Assembly (NCBI GenBank): GCA_033807775.1
Contig: JAWVWS010001069.1
Location: forward strand, 27,820 to 91,819
Reading direction: 5' to 3'
Source: Saussurea involucrata
Taxonomy: Eukaryota > Streptophyta > Magnoliopsida > Asterales > Asteraceae
DNA: 64,000 bases
In this document: positions 10,194-21,124 of the stretch, in pieces
Layout: every line of letters starts with the position of its first letter
Position numbering within the stretch: the first letter of the stretch is position 1
Position numbers and translations under genes: made by a program
The notes under the pieces: model-generated
Told to the model about the DNA's origin: nothing
The model's database searches: none
What the model saw: the letters and a program-made list of their open reading frames with translations, nothing else

Positions 10194-12160
10194 CGGTGTA
10201 GTTTGTTGGCTTTAATGTCGCCCTTAGATTTTCCATCAAACCCAAGAATAGTACCAAGAATGTTGTCACATACATTCTTCTCGATGTGCATTACATCCAA
10301 GGCATGTCTCACTCTAGATTTCTTCCAATACGGGAGCTCCCAAAAGATACTTTTGTGAGTGCAACACAACTTTGGCTCATTCATCCCCTATAATGTTTAC
10401 AATAACCCTCAGTTCAACTTTCATATATAAAAAGTAAATACAAGTTTTGAATGTAATAGATTTGCAAACCTGTCTCAATTTCTTCTCTTTAACCAAACTC
10501 AAACGAGGGTATCAGTGGGAGACGGTTTCCTGTAAATCTGGATCGCGGTTCAAGTTTGTGGAGTTAATCGAAATTCGTCCTTTCCGTTAAAATCTCTCCC
10601 TTGGGTTCGAAATTCATGGTTCCTACCTAGCCATCTACGTGTCCCTATATACGACATCCTACCATGAGAGAACTTAGCATCAGTGTCATCCAAACATATG
10701 GGACACGCCTTGTACCCTTTCGTCTGAATACCACCTAACATTCCCAACCCCGGAAAATCACTAATGGTCCACATCACCGCAACTTTCATCATAAAGTACT
10801 CTTCCCCATATCGATCTCATGTCCTAAAACCTGTATCCCAAAGAATTTTGAGCTCATCAATCAATGGTCCCATAAACACATTGAGACATTTCCATGGGGA
10901 TTTTGGTCCGGATATCAACATCGTTAGTATATTAAATTCCTTTTGCATGCACATCGAAGGAAGTAAGTTGTATGAAATCACAACAATTGGCCAAAGGCTA
11001 CAGAGAGTAGCAGAAGCCCCGAAAGGACTAAACCCGTCAGTCGATAAAGCGATGCGAACATTTCTAAGGTCACTCGCAAATTGAGGATATGACCTATTTT
11101 GTGTCAAAAAAATATAAATATATTAATAACATTTAATTGTTAAAAAATATAAATATATTAAAAACATTTACTTGTCAAAAAAATATAAATATATTAAAAG
11201 CATTTACTTGTCAAAAAAATTTAAATATATTAAAAGCATTACCTATCAGAATCTTTCCATGTTTCACCATTTCCGTTGGGTGTCTCAATACATCATTGTA
11301 CGGAGACATTTCCCTTTGACCATGCCATCGCATATGACCTCCAACATATTTTGACATGTACAAATTAAACGCTGCAAATAACGAACAATCTTCATTGATA
11401 CTTTGTTACCGACATCTTCATATCTTGTCAATCCACATATGGGGCACTGGTCATGCATGTCACCTTCTTTGTAGTATAAGAAACAACCATTTAAACATTC
11501 ATGTATAGGCTCATACCCCATCCTAACGCCTTTAAGGATTTTTTTCGCTTCTGCGTATGATTTAGGAAGCTTGTTTGGAGTGGGCAATAAATATTTTTGA
11601 AACCCCAAATGCTTATCAAATACCTTGATATAAATTACAATTTCTTCTTTAAGAGAAATTTCTCTTATAAGGGCACCCAAGGAAGTTTATGTACAACCGT
11701 CGTACAATGGAGTATTCGTTTCCGCTATCAGTCGTGAATAGGCATTAGTCACTTTAAAAGCAACAGTGTCCACATCACAAACATGAGTACCCTCCTCGGC
11801 GATTGATTCATAATCATTGTATCGCTCACGGAATGGAAATGCATCTTCCACGAATTGTACAACATCATTGACATTGTGACTCGAAGATGCTCGATCGCGT
11901 ATCATATTCAGCCTTCGTTGCGATGCAGTAGGTATATTTGTAACCTCACCGTGTTGATCCCACACAGTATAATCTTTCATTACACTAACATTTTTCAAAT
12001 GATAAATTATATCCGCCTCATTTTGAAATAACATGTTGCCACAATCTATGCAGGGGCATTTGTAATAACCATTCCAACTCACTGAATTATTTTTAACAAA
12101 TTCCAAAAATGAATATATTCCGAAAATGTATTTTTCTCGAATCTTCTTAAATTCATCCAA
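10121..12160 (-). pseudogene. CACTA TNP2-like transposase, truncated and frameshifted
   Basis: Read from 12160 leftwards. 12160-11687 has the Transpos_assoc N-terminal domain (MDEFKKIREKY start, CPCIDCGN zinc-like motif, HL..V..YTVWDQHGE). 11680-11285 has the next region (SYAEAKKILKGVRMGYEPIH, then CPICGLTRYE). 11107-10817 has the catalytic-core STDGFSPFG motif and GPKSPWKCLNVFMGPLIDEL. 10792-10550 has TISDFPGLGMLGG and KGYKACPIC. 10384-10121 has ELPYWKKSRVRHALDVMHIEKNVCDN. These follow the Transposase_21 order, but the frames change between blocks. The normal C-terminal third (DUF4218/DUF4216-like) is missing; the sequence passes straight into Transposase_24-like material. It would cut and paste the element if intact, but here it is a relic. 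Confidence 0.8.
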
Positions 12161-12309
12161 CTTTTATCCACATTTTCTGTCATGTCTGTATGTGAAAAAT
12201 AAATACATAATTAAATTAAGAACTAAACGTATTTTTAGACACGTAGCAATCCAAATTTACATGAGATAAACATGGAATAACAACAAAGTTAGACTAAATA
12301 GGATAATAA

Positions 12310-12790
12310 TTACCTAAGAATCTCAAAATGTCTTTTGATGATGAAAACGTTTGTTGAAAGCCAAAAGTCGCCAAGATCGCTCCAAATCACGTTCTAATTT
12401 TACATGATATAAACATGAAATAACTACAAAATCACATAAAATAATAAAGCAAGAGTTCAACGTATTTCTAGACACGTAGTAATCCAAATTTACACGAGAT
12501 AAACATGAAATAACAACAAAAGTATATATACAAAATCGGATTATAATTACCTAAGAAAATCTAAATGTGTTTTGATGATGAAAACGTTTGTTGGAACTTG
12601 GAAGCAAGAATCGCTCCAAATCACGTTCCAAGTTTAAATGATATAAACGTGAAATAACTACAAAATTAGACAAAATAAAATAACAATTACCTAAGAATCT
12701 TTAAATGACCTTTGATGATGAAAACAACGTTTGTTGGAAGCCAAAAGTCGTCAAAATGGCATCCAATTCTTTAGAAACGTTTTTTTTTAA
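12310..12790. repeat. Imperfect tandem repeats upstream of the CACTA transposase
   Basis: Three successive copies of a segment starting 'acctaagaatct' then 'ttttgatgatgaaaac' 'gtttgttgga' and 'gatcgctccaaatcacgtt', with starts near 12312, 12550 and 12690. They lie 5' of the transposase start (minus strand) and next to the TTGCCTAAG terminal array. They may be part of the element's promoter/leader. Confidence 0.65.
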
Positions 12791-13436
12791 ATGGAGAAGA
12801 AATGTTAGAATGAAGATGAAATGTTGGAAATGGGGGAACTATCAATACATATTAGTAACTGTGATCTTAGACAACATAGAAACAAGAAAATATGTTGCCT
12901 AAGTAAAAGCAGGTGTCAACCATAAATCGCCCGTACACAAATTATTACATTTTCAACTACCTATATTTATTTATACTTTTGACCTTAGGCAACATATAAA
13001 CAATAAAATATGTTGCTAAGCGAGATCTTACGCTACAAATACAACAGATTATATGTTGCCTAAGAAAAAGTAGGTGTCAACCTTAAATCATCCGTACATA
13101 GAGTTATTAAGTTTTCAACTACTTATATATTTATTTATTTTTTTTTACGTTAGGCAACATAGAAACAAGAAAATATGTTGTCTAAGATAACTTTCATTGA
13201 TTTAAAACAAAAACATTATACAACTAAGACAACATAAGGGAAGATGTTGCTTAAGATACTTGAGACAACATATAATTATTCATACGTTGCATAAGGTCTC
13301 ACTTATGCAACATAGAACTACACTTTGCCTAAGAGAAAACTTAGACAACATATATTAGCCTTTGTTGCCTAAGCTTATCTTAAGCAACGTAGGCAATTAA
13401 CCTTAGTTGTCTAAGACAACATTTGGTGTAGTGTTA

Positions 13437-13546
13437 GGTTGTGTATGTTTTGCAATGCTAGCTTGGAATTTAGTTCTTCAAAGTTGATTCTAGGAAGAGA
13501 ATATATACTGACGGGATGGTAAATTTTTTAATTTTTATTTATTTTT
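13437..13546. other. Short unassigned stretch after the CACTA element
   Basis: It joins sequence left of 8110 once the CACTA element is removed. Nothing recognisable. Confidence 0.3.
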
Positions 13547-14040
13547 AATAGGTGGTCGGTAAACTGTCGGGTAATTTTATCAATTACCGACGGTTTTGCA
13601 CCAATCCCTTTCAGTTTTTATATTTACTTATTGTTCATAGCTTGTCGAAAAACCGTCGGAAATTTATTAATATCAACGATTTTTCGACGGTTCTCTTTTA
13701 AATTTATAAATTTCTTTTATTTTTAGCAGATCGTTGGAAACGCGTTGGAAATTGTATTCAGTTAGCGACGGTTTTCCAACGGTCCATTTCAATTTTTAAA
13801 TTTTTATATATTTTTAATAGGTCGTCGGAAAACCATCAGGAATATTTATTAATCACTAATGGTTTTTCGATTATTTTCTTTAATTTTCTATATTACTTTT
13901 TATTTTTAATAGGCTGTTAGAAACCTTTCGGAAAATGTTATCAGTTACCGACAGTTTTCCGACGACTCTTTTCCATTTTCAAATTTTATTTAATTTATTT
14001 TTAACAGGTCATCGGAAAACCGTTGAAATTTTATATATAT
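13547..14040. repeat. Tandem array of about 120-bp units with inverted ACCGACGG/CCGTCGG words
   Basis: Four to five diverged units, each with 'ttttaataggtcgtcggaaaacc' type sequence followed by an inverse 'accgacggttttccgacgg' type word and an AT-rich filler. Unit starts are near 13547, 13640, 13740, 13830, 13910 and 14000. Such arrays are typical subterminal regions of plant CACTA or Mutator-like elements. No terminus is visible nearby. Confidence 0.65.
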
Positions 14041-14132
14041 ACTAATAATTTACTTCAAATCATATTTCCAGTTTTCACGTGTCATAAGAGAAATCCTAAA
14101 TTACCGACAAGGCGACAATATTCAATTTCACA

Positions 14133-14152
14133 ATATATATATATATATATAT
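14133..14152. repeat. (AT)n microsatellite
   Basis: Ten AT units seen directly. Confidence 0.9.
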
Positions 14153-14256
14153 TCCAAATTTCATAAACCTAAAATCCATTTGGACCTTAGGTATTAATTA
14201 TTAAATAAGATGGACTAAAAGCCTAAATCCCAAAATCCAAATGGCCAAAGCCCTAA

Positions 14257-14487
14257 ATGCATAAACCCGATGTGGTCTATAAGGAACGCATTCTCCACCT
14301 GTTTAATACTTCATCGCCTCATCGGTTTACAAATTCTGTTCTCGAATTCATGAATCACGCACTTGCGATAGTCTCAAACCACAAGACTCGCGACTTCATG
14401 CTCTCGGCGTCCAGGCTCCGGCAAGGCGGCAACCTATGGATTCTCTCTGCCTCTCACGATCTCACATCTCCCTTCTCTGTTAGTTGA
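14257..14487 (+). CDS. Short open frame of unknown meaning
   Basis: A 76-codon frame with slightly higher GC than its surroundings, after a 'ctaaatcccaaaatccaaatgg' leader-like region. No domain, signal peptide or repeat is recognisable. It may be a captured gene 5' end or chance. The stretch on to 14990 has no other gene-like feature. Confidence 0.2.
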   Translation: MHKPDVVYKERILHLFNTSSPHRFTNSVLEFMNHALAIVSNHKTRDFMLSASRLRQGGNLWILSASHDLTSPFSVS

Positions 14488-14999
14488 CATCTTTAGGGTT
14501 TATTAGGTTTAGTAAATAGTAATTAGTAATCGTTCCTTAGAGGCTTAGAGTTGATTAATTGACATGTTTGGATTGGAATATGCGTATATGCATGATGTTT
14601 CTTCTATCTTGAATGATTCTGATTTATGTTATCCGACTAACACACACATTTAGTTTGGATTTGGGAACTTAAGCTTTGACATTTTTCTATTGTTTTTTTT
14701 GGGAACTTTGTTTGGAGTTGGGAACCTAAATGTTAGTCCTGATATATGCATACTAGTTTGTGGAAACTTTGATGGTGAATTTGCAGCAAACTTGAGGAAC
14801 GAGAAGATCTTAGGGTGTTTCAAAAGTAAAATTCTCCATCTTCCATTTTCTTGTTGCATCCTTGGATATTTCTATCTATATTCAAGCATTATTGCTAAAT
14901 TTTGTTTCAGAGAAAACAAGGAATGGTTGACGGTGAAATGTTTACGACCTTAAAATTGTGAAGTATCTTCTGTTAATTGATTATGAATACCAAAAGGCC

Positions 15000-15240
15000 A
15001 AGATCTCCCAAAAAGAACTCAATACAAATTATTCACAACGAAAATATAATTAGTGAAGCATATGATATTGTTTAGAACTCTTAAGATATAAACTCAAATA
15101 ACATAAATTTTGACATGACCCTTGATTAAATAGGTGCTTTTCTCAAACCCTACATATGTCAACACTCTTAATAATGAAATTATAGCGACATCAATGCATG
15201 AAAAATTAATTTCCATGTAATTTAATCAATACAACCCACT
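15000..15240. repeat. Spacer repeat of the nsLTP2 array, partial copy c
   Basis: Matches part of 900-1160 and 16090-16370: the 'ctcttaagatataaac' block, 'ttgacatgacc', 'tatgtcaacactcttaataatg' and 'atttccatgtaatttaatcaa'. It marks resumption of array sequence after the transposon-rich block at 7.1-14.9 kb. Confidence 0.6.
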
Positions 15241-15972
15241 AAACCACGAATATAATCTCGGGTGTGATGGTCAATCTATCTATACTGATATATGGATAGA
15301 TGTATGATCCAACATTTAGGTATAGGTGCTTTTCTTCTAGTATTCAAGGACAATGAACTATTGGTTCTAAGCCATCTGTGACGATTAATCAACAATTCGA
15401 AATCTCCGTCCGGCCTAAGGAAACCTTTGCACGCCTCCGTACTTTTCTTATTAGCCCATAAGGATCAGACACAGACTAGCTTAATATGATCTTTTATGAC
15501 TTGTTAAGGCTCAATAACACCAATACTGACTTATTATGTGCTTGTATGCATGGATGACTGCATAAATGCATGTGTTGTGTATGAAGTTCGACAAGACAAC
15601 TAAGAACGACGATACCCGAATACAAACCACTAAATCACCATTTAGTTTTATAATAAGTTTATGGGTGAAAAAAAAAGAATTACAATTCTCGATAGATTTC
15701 CGAAGGAATTTAATTAGTGTTTTTATTAAATAATTCCGGCAGGAATTCTTCCAAAATTTTAATTAATTAGTTTAATGAATTATTAATTTTAAAGAAAAAT
15801 TAAAAATATTTGTGGCGGATAGCAATTCCACCATAAATCCGCCACAAATATTATCTGAAAATATATAACTTTTTTTAAATTCAGTGGCGAATCTATGTGG
15901 GTGTTGATTTTTTTTACTTGTAGATGATCCGCTGAAAATCCGTTGATGAAACCTGATTTTTTTAATAGTAAG
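15240..15972. other. No gene; small inverted GTGGCGGA/TCCGCCAC motif
   Basis: AT-rich, without coding signal. At 15812-15850 a hairpin-like pair (tgtggcggat...atccgccaca) is followed by further 'gtggcgaat' and 'gatccgct' words, suggesting a small degraded DNA transposon. No ends are defined. Confidence 0.3.
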
Positions 15973-16640
15973 CACATGACCACGTGGCAATTCTATATAA
16001 TCACGTGACTTAATGAACATACCGTTTTAAGTTCTCGACTTCAAGTAGTATTTGTGCAATCAAATAAATTTTTTTAATTGATTACTAAGCTAAGATCTCC
16101 AAAAAAAACTCGTACAAATTGTTCAAAATGAAAATATTAGTTAATAAAGCACATAATTTTTTTTATAAACTCTTAAGATATGAACTTAAGTAACATAAAC
16201 TAAACATGTCTCCTAATTAAATAGCCTTTATATAAAATTAATTTCTAAAAATGAATCAATTTATTTTGTCAAACCTATATATGTCAACAGTCTTAATAAT
16301 GAAATTATAGCAACATTGTTGCATAAAAATAATAATTTCTTCCACGTAATTTAATCAACATGCTTTAAAGCCACTTAATTTCCAATTACTATACCATCGT
16401 CAAGTGGAAAAATGTTCAATAAATAAAGGAGATTGAATCTAAATATTGCAAAAAGAATGAAGTTTGGAGATATATAATCATTTTTATTTATTTCTTAGGA
16501 CACAACATTGGCTATTCTATGTTTTTTATGAGAGTTTTTATTTAGGTTGTTGGATGAGAAGTTTTATGATTTAGGGTATTGATATGTTTGGTTCAATTTT
16601 TTAGAAGGTCAACGGGCATTTTTTTGCTTATATTCTTCTG
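15973..16640. repeat. Spacer repeat of the nsLTP2 array, copy b
   Basis: Collinear with 838-1440 from the 'catgaccac' start to 'agaaggtcaac'. It lacks the AAATTAA expansion. 16640-17112 holds no recognised gene. Confidence 0.65.
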
Positions 16641-17133
16641 TTCGTGCATGTTGAAGGTTTGATCAAAAATTGTAACATGTGTTCTTCAAGTTCATGGTAT
16701 AGATGTTAGTAAACCTGTTTAAGTAATAAGGAGGTTAACGAAACGACAGCGAGATATAGATGGTCGACGATGAAATTTTTCGTAGATAGAGAACGCAGTG
16801 AAGTGAAATGGTCTATATGAGAAAAACGTGAAAGGGTGCAGCACATTGCATGATTTTAGTCGATGTCTGCTATACAATTTTTAAATTTTTTACCGAAAAA
16901 TGAAAGTTGATAAAATACCCATTTTGCTAACTTATTTAACTGAATATTTTTAATAACGTTAGGGGTAGGCCCGAATACGACGTTATAAAATGCATAGAAT
17001 TGGATGTTATATAATACTTATGAAGCAAATGGACAAATAAGAGTGTAATTTACTTTAAAGCTTACTATAGTTTTATAATCGTAAAAAACTATATTCCAAT
17101 TATTGAATTAATAAGATTATACTCAAGCAACAA

Positions 17134-17462
17134 CAAATCATGTCTAGCTCAGTTGGTCTACCTAAGGACGGTAACATCCTGGGGGGGCTGTGGATGGTAT
17201 CCCAGTCTACCCGGGTTCGATTCCAAAGGGAGGCAATTGAGGGCATGAGGAGTACCCAGTCCTTGTGCGGTCCAGTCATTGACTGGGCTTACCCCCCAGC
17301 CTGTGGTTGGGCCTTAGGTCCAGCGTAAGTTGGGCCGGGACAGCGGCGGATTAGTGGACTGCCCTCGGATGTCCGATACCGCCGGGGAGGCGTGCGTGCG
17401 TGTGTGCGTTGTGTTCGTGGTAGTTGATCAAAAGGGTCGATGCCGCTATGCCTTCCAAAAAA
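17134..17462 (+). mobile_element. tRNA-derived SINE with 21-bp target duplication
   Basis: The 5' part is tRNA-like: an A-box region TAGCTCAGTTGG (17145-17156) and a B-box GGGTTCGATTCC (17212-17223), giving an internal RNA polymerase III promoter. A GC-rich body unlike its AT-rich surroundings follows, then an A-run at the 3' end. A perfect 21-bp direct repeat (17113-17133 and 17463-17483, starting AAGATTATACTC) flanks it, the mark of LINE-mediated retroposition. Only the first part resembles a tRNA, so this is not a tRNA gene. Confidence 0.93.
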
Positions 17463-17649
17463 AAGATTATACTCAAGCAACAAATATCAAAACCATATTC
17501 GACGTTGTATGAATTAAAACAAGGCCATTATAATATGCGTTTAAGAAAAACTATTTTGCTTTTACCTCAAATACTAGATACAACTTTATATATTATGAGA
17601 CATGAAGACTATTTATGATGTTTCATTCATCATTGCTCATACCTACATT

Positions 17650-18035
17650 TGTTTTGCATATTAACAATCAATTTGAAAAAAGAAATAAAAAACTATTTTA
17701 CATACCATTTAAGTTAACATATATATATGTCACTTCATACAAATTTATTATATAGTATAAACGTTAATTATTTAACGTGTTTGTCAATTAGTCTTTTTAA
17801 CTCCATCACCCACACAAAAAATCACAGAAGTGGCCTTTAGTTTTAAAGACCGAATAACTTTTCTTTAGCGATTCATGTCTTTTGATGTAAACGCTACTTA
17901 TAGCCGCTTTATGAGGACCACATATGTCCATTAAAGGATGTTTCTCTTTCTATAAATTCATGGAAGAGTTCCTACAGAAATGCAACTCCTCGAGAACCAT
18001 TAATTTCTCTCTTTGCATTTTTCGATTAGTCAAAA
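17650..18035 (+). promoter_or_regulatory. Promoter and leader of nsLTP2 copy 3
   Basis: Collinear with the promoters of copies 1 and 2 from 'aacaatcaatttgaaaa' onward. TATAAATT is at 17951-17958, 77 bases before the ATG. It shares 'ctttatgaggacc' with the relic at 615, so copy 3 is closest to that lost copy. Confidence 0.6.
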
Positions 18036-18293
18036 ATGAGGTCAACAACATACATGGCGGTATGTGTAATAGCAGTTTGAGTGATGGTCTTGGCTGGATC
18101 CCACGTGACGAATGCGGCGACATGCTCGGTGTCAGAGATACTACCATGTATTGCATCCATTCCAATTCCAGGACGGTTGTTACTATCGAAACCACGTTCC
18201 CCACATAACTCATCAGCGCCACCTTCGTCGCCACCCAACTGCAAATATATTGACCCCCAAGTTGTTAAGGATAATACCACTGATCCTATATAA
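18036..18293 (+). pseudogene. nsLTP2 copy 3, internal deletion derivative
   Basis: Keeps the ATG, signal-peptide region and the Cys1-X7-Cys2 part of the family, but TGG at codon 15 is now TGA (18078-18080). After only a few SAPPSSPPN codons the sequence jumps, within the word cccaactgc, to the region just before the normal stop codon. The entire proline-rich repeat and the CC..Cys8 half are thus missing. The same word occurs in copy 2 at the true 3' end (6744-6752), so the deletion looks microhomology-mediated. Non-functional. Confidence 0.85.
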
Positions 18294-18836
18294 TATTCGT
18301 GTTTTTCTCTCTCTCGTTGATCTCTCAAGTTACTTGAGTTGTGACTAAACTATGTCTTCTATATTTAAATATACTAGTTTTATGATGGAATAAAGAGTCT
18401 AAGAGAACTTGTTGTCTTATGTATATTGGTTCAAACTTTCAATACAATGTTGGTTTGATTCTCAATATAATGTGGTTTTGATTCTCAATATAATGTGGTT
18501 TTGATTTTCAATACAATGTGAGTACTTGGAATTACTATTGTGAGATTTGATTGGATTTCTCTAAAAAAAAATAGTATTTTTGGTATCAGACGTATAAATA
18601 AGCATTGTTGGCAAATAAATTAGTTGAAGAAAAAGCATCACTACAAATTAATAAATAATATCCGGTTGGAAAACCAATTTCTATTATAGAATCGAACCCG
18701 ATTTGTTATGAGGAACTACGTAACATTTGCTATAAAAAGAAGATATGGGTTGTAATTATTACTTAGCATTGTAACATAACCAAAACCTAAGATGACAAAG
18801 AATCATTGTATTTAGAATATTATCTATTAAGCCTTA
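18294..18836. other. 3' flank of nsLTP2 copy 3, then unassigned
   Basis: To about 18610 it matches the 3' flanks of copies 1 and 2, including an AATAAA near 18390 and a locally expanded 'caatataatgtggttttgatt' short repeat. From 18610 to 18836 nothing recognisable. Confidence 0.5.
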
Positions 18837-19227
18837 GGCCTTTGGTACCCGGCTCGGGATGAGCTGCGGGATGGTGCGGGGTGGGCTACGGGCCTTGCGG
18901 GGATGGCGGGGCGGGATGGATTCCGGGGATGGGATCCCGATTCATCCCGAAGGTTTATTAAAAAAAAATTATTTAATTTTTAAAAATAATGCCGTTGAAC
19001 GGCTCTTTTTAAACAAAAATAAATAAATTTTTTTCTCAATTTAATCCCACTATATATTTAACCCTCAACCTCTTATTTCTCACACCTCTCAAACTCTCTA
19101 AAATTCTCTCAACCTCTTATTTTTCACACCTCTCAAACTCTCTCAAATTCTCTCAACCTCTTATTTTTCATACCTCTCAAACTCTCTCAAATTCTCTCAA
19201 CTTCTTATTTTTCACACCTCTCTCATC

Positions 19228-19706
19228 ATGAATCCAAACAGAACACCTACATCCCGTCGTAACCGACCGAATACACCACAATCGCAAGAAGATCAAGAGC
19301 TTGGTTTCCAAGCGTTTACACAACAAGGTTATCGTCCGCAATGGTCGTAACAAAATCCGCCACAATATCCGCAACAATTTCCCCAACAATTTCACCAACA
19401 ATTTACTTACCAATTTACACGTCCCGGTTTGATTGAACAAGGTTTTACTCCGGCCAACTACAATCTTCCTTCACCCGCAATCAATCTCGACGACGACATT
19501 GTTCCGGAAACCCAACCTTCTACCCCGAACACACCACAATCTATCCCGACACAACAATCTAACCCGGAACCATCAAATCCGAGACCAACGAAATCCGCCA
19601 AACAAACGTGGAGTAAAGCCGAGGAACTCGCGTTAGTGTCGGCGTGGGTTGACGTTTCGGAGGACCCCGTTATCGGTAACGCACAAAGCGGTGGTAATTA
19701 TTTTTA

Positions 19707-19771
<65 letters not shown>

Positions 19772-20480
19772 CTTAATTTTACATAAATGTAGGAAGTTTT
19801 TGGGCCCGAATCGGGCATGTGTTCTTTACTCGCTTGGGTCGTGAACCAGGTTATAGATCAACCCATCAACTCAATAGCAAGTTCAACGACCTCAATAAAA
19901 GAATTAATTGGTTTGGCGGCATCTACAACAACTTGCTCAATAATAGATCAAGCGGGATGAGTGAGGCCGATATATCCCGAACGGCACACGAACGGTATCT
20001 AGCACGTCATAAAGTTGCTTTCACTCACGAACAAGCTTGGGACGTCCTAAAAAACTGTCCAAAATGGGAAGTCGTTCCAACGATGACGACAACTTCATCG
20101 CGGGGTTCAAAACGTACCCAACCTTCCGATGATGACGATGACGAGCAAATTCAACGACCCATCGGGAGAAACAAGGCAAAAAAACATCAACGAGTAATAC
20201 GTCCGGGACGAATACGGACGAAAGTGTTACTCAGTTGTTGACGACGTTCAACGACAAGATTGATGATACAATGGAATACAAAATGAAAAAACTCGATCTC
20301 GAAATCGAACGCTCAAAACTCGAACGACATAGGTTGGAACAAGAACTCGAAATCGAACGCTCAAACCGATTTGAGAAAGACTTCGAGTTTTTCATGACCC
20401 CGCATGATCACCTTACGGGAAACGCTTTGAGGGTTACTTTAGCGAGAAAAGAGCAAATTCAAAAATTTCATAATTGGTAG
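19228..20480 (+). pseudogene. PIF/Harbinger ORF1, Myb/SANT-like with NAM-associated C-terminus
   Basis: Starts at the first ATG after a C/T-rich leader. The N-terminus is Pro/Gln-rich with a stop TAA at about 19348. The Myb/SANT-like domain (TWSKAEELALVSAWVDVSEDP) runs to 19693. A 99-bp GT-AG phase-1 intron (19694-19792) joins it to FWARIGHVF..GREPGYRSTHQLNSKF. The region after it has W..V..CPKWE and RPIGRNKAKK, the NAM-associated signature. The frame is lost by one missing A in the A-run at about 20175 and resumes at 20235 with a charged coiled coil (KKLDLEIERSKLERHRLEQE). ORF1 proteins act with the Harbinger transposase in DNA binding and nuclear import; plant databases often mislabel them as glutathione transferase T3-like. 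Confidence 0.75.
19702..19770. repeat. (TTA)n microsatellite inside the ORF1 intron
   Basis: About 20 TTA/ATT units lying wholly within the predicted intron 19694-19792, so its expansion would not affect the protein. Confidence 0.9.
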
Positions 20481-20736
20481 TGTTTTGTATTTTGTAATTT
20501 TGATTTTTAATGAATTGTATGAATTTTTATTTTTATTATTTATCTTATTTTTATTTATTAAAAAATATATAAATATTTTTATTTTGTTAAATAATTAAAT
20601 ATATAAATAAAAGAATTAAAATAAATGAGGTGGCAAAAAGGTTTGAAGGAATGGGGTAAGGGTGTTTAGGGATTGAGAAAAGCTGATGTGGAGCTGAAAT
20701 CTTTGAAAGATGGGGTCATGGGGTACTGATGCCTTA

Positions 20737-21120
20737 TAAATGTTAGGATTGATGGATGACAATCTTTGTACACGTGGAAATTTTATGGTTCCAAGATGAT
20801 TTCTAAAGATAGGATCAAGGAATCAAACTATATTCTGAAGACAACTTAGAATCAAGTGCTAGAGAATTCAAGACATCGACAACTATCAACTTTCTAAAGA
20901 TGCATAATTAATACATAAGAATGAGAAACAATATTCTTGGGGGTGTTTATCCCACATTCAAAAGACTTCAACGATGAAGATATCATAAAATCATTAATGT
21001 AGATTGTTCAAGATCAAATTATTTAGCAAACGTGTCTAATGGATCTTAAATCCACCAAATATTAATTAAATCCTAATATCTCTTGTTACAATACAAATTT
21101 TACTAGCTATAAGTAAGGTT
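20737..21120. other. No gene seen
   Basis: AT-rich, no coding signal or recognisable repeat. Confidence 0.4.
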
Positions 21121-21124
21121 GATT

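Larger units (their letters stand above)
8113..13433 (-). mobile_element. CACTA (En/Spm) transposon with both ends and TTA duplication
   Basis: Both termini are visible. The left end CACTACACCAAATGT at 8113 and the inverse ACATTTGGTGTAGTG ending at 13433 form perfect 15-bp inverted repeats. They are flanked by the 3-bp target duplication TTA (8110-8112 and 13434-13436), diagnostic of CACTA insertion. Subterminal zones (about 8130-8470 and 12850-13425) are packed with direct and inverted copies of TTGCCTAAG. The 5.3-kb interior holds minus-strand transposase remnants. All long transposase frames carry stops or frameshifts, so the element is structurally intact at its ends but probably not autonomous. 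Confidence 0.93.
18837..20733 (+). mobile_element. Non-autonomous PIF/Harbinger-like element carrying ORF1
   Basis: Bounded by TTA on both sides (18834-18836 and 20734-20736), the TWA-type duplication typical of PIF/Harbinger. Imperfect inverted ends are GGCCTTTGGTACCC on the left and, inverted, GGCATCAGTACCCC on the right. A G/C-rich 'gcgggatgg' zone follows the left end. The only gene is ORF1 (Myb/SANT-like); no DDE transposase is present, so mobilisation would need a partner element. Confidence 0.7.

Noticed and set aside
17134..17225. tRNA gene
   Set aside because: Only A and B boxes match; no cloverleaf, and it is followed by a SINE body, A-tail and target duplication.
18837..20480. Glutathione S-transferase T3-like gene
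   Set aside because: That name is a database misannotation; the visible domains are Myb/SANT-like and NAM-associated, inside a transposon.
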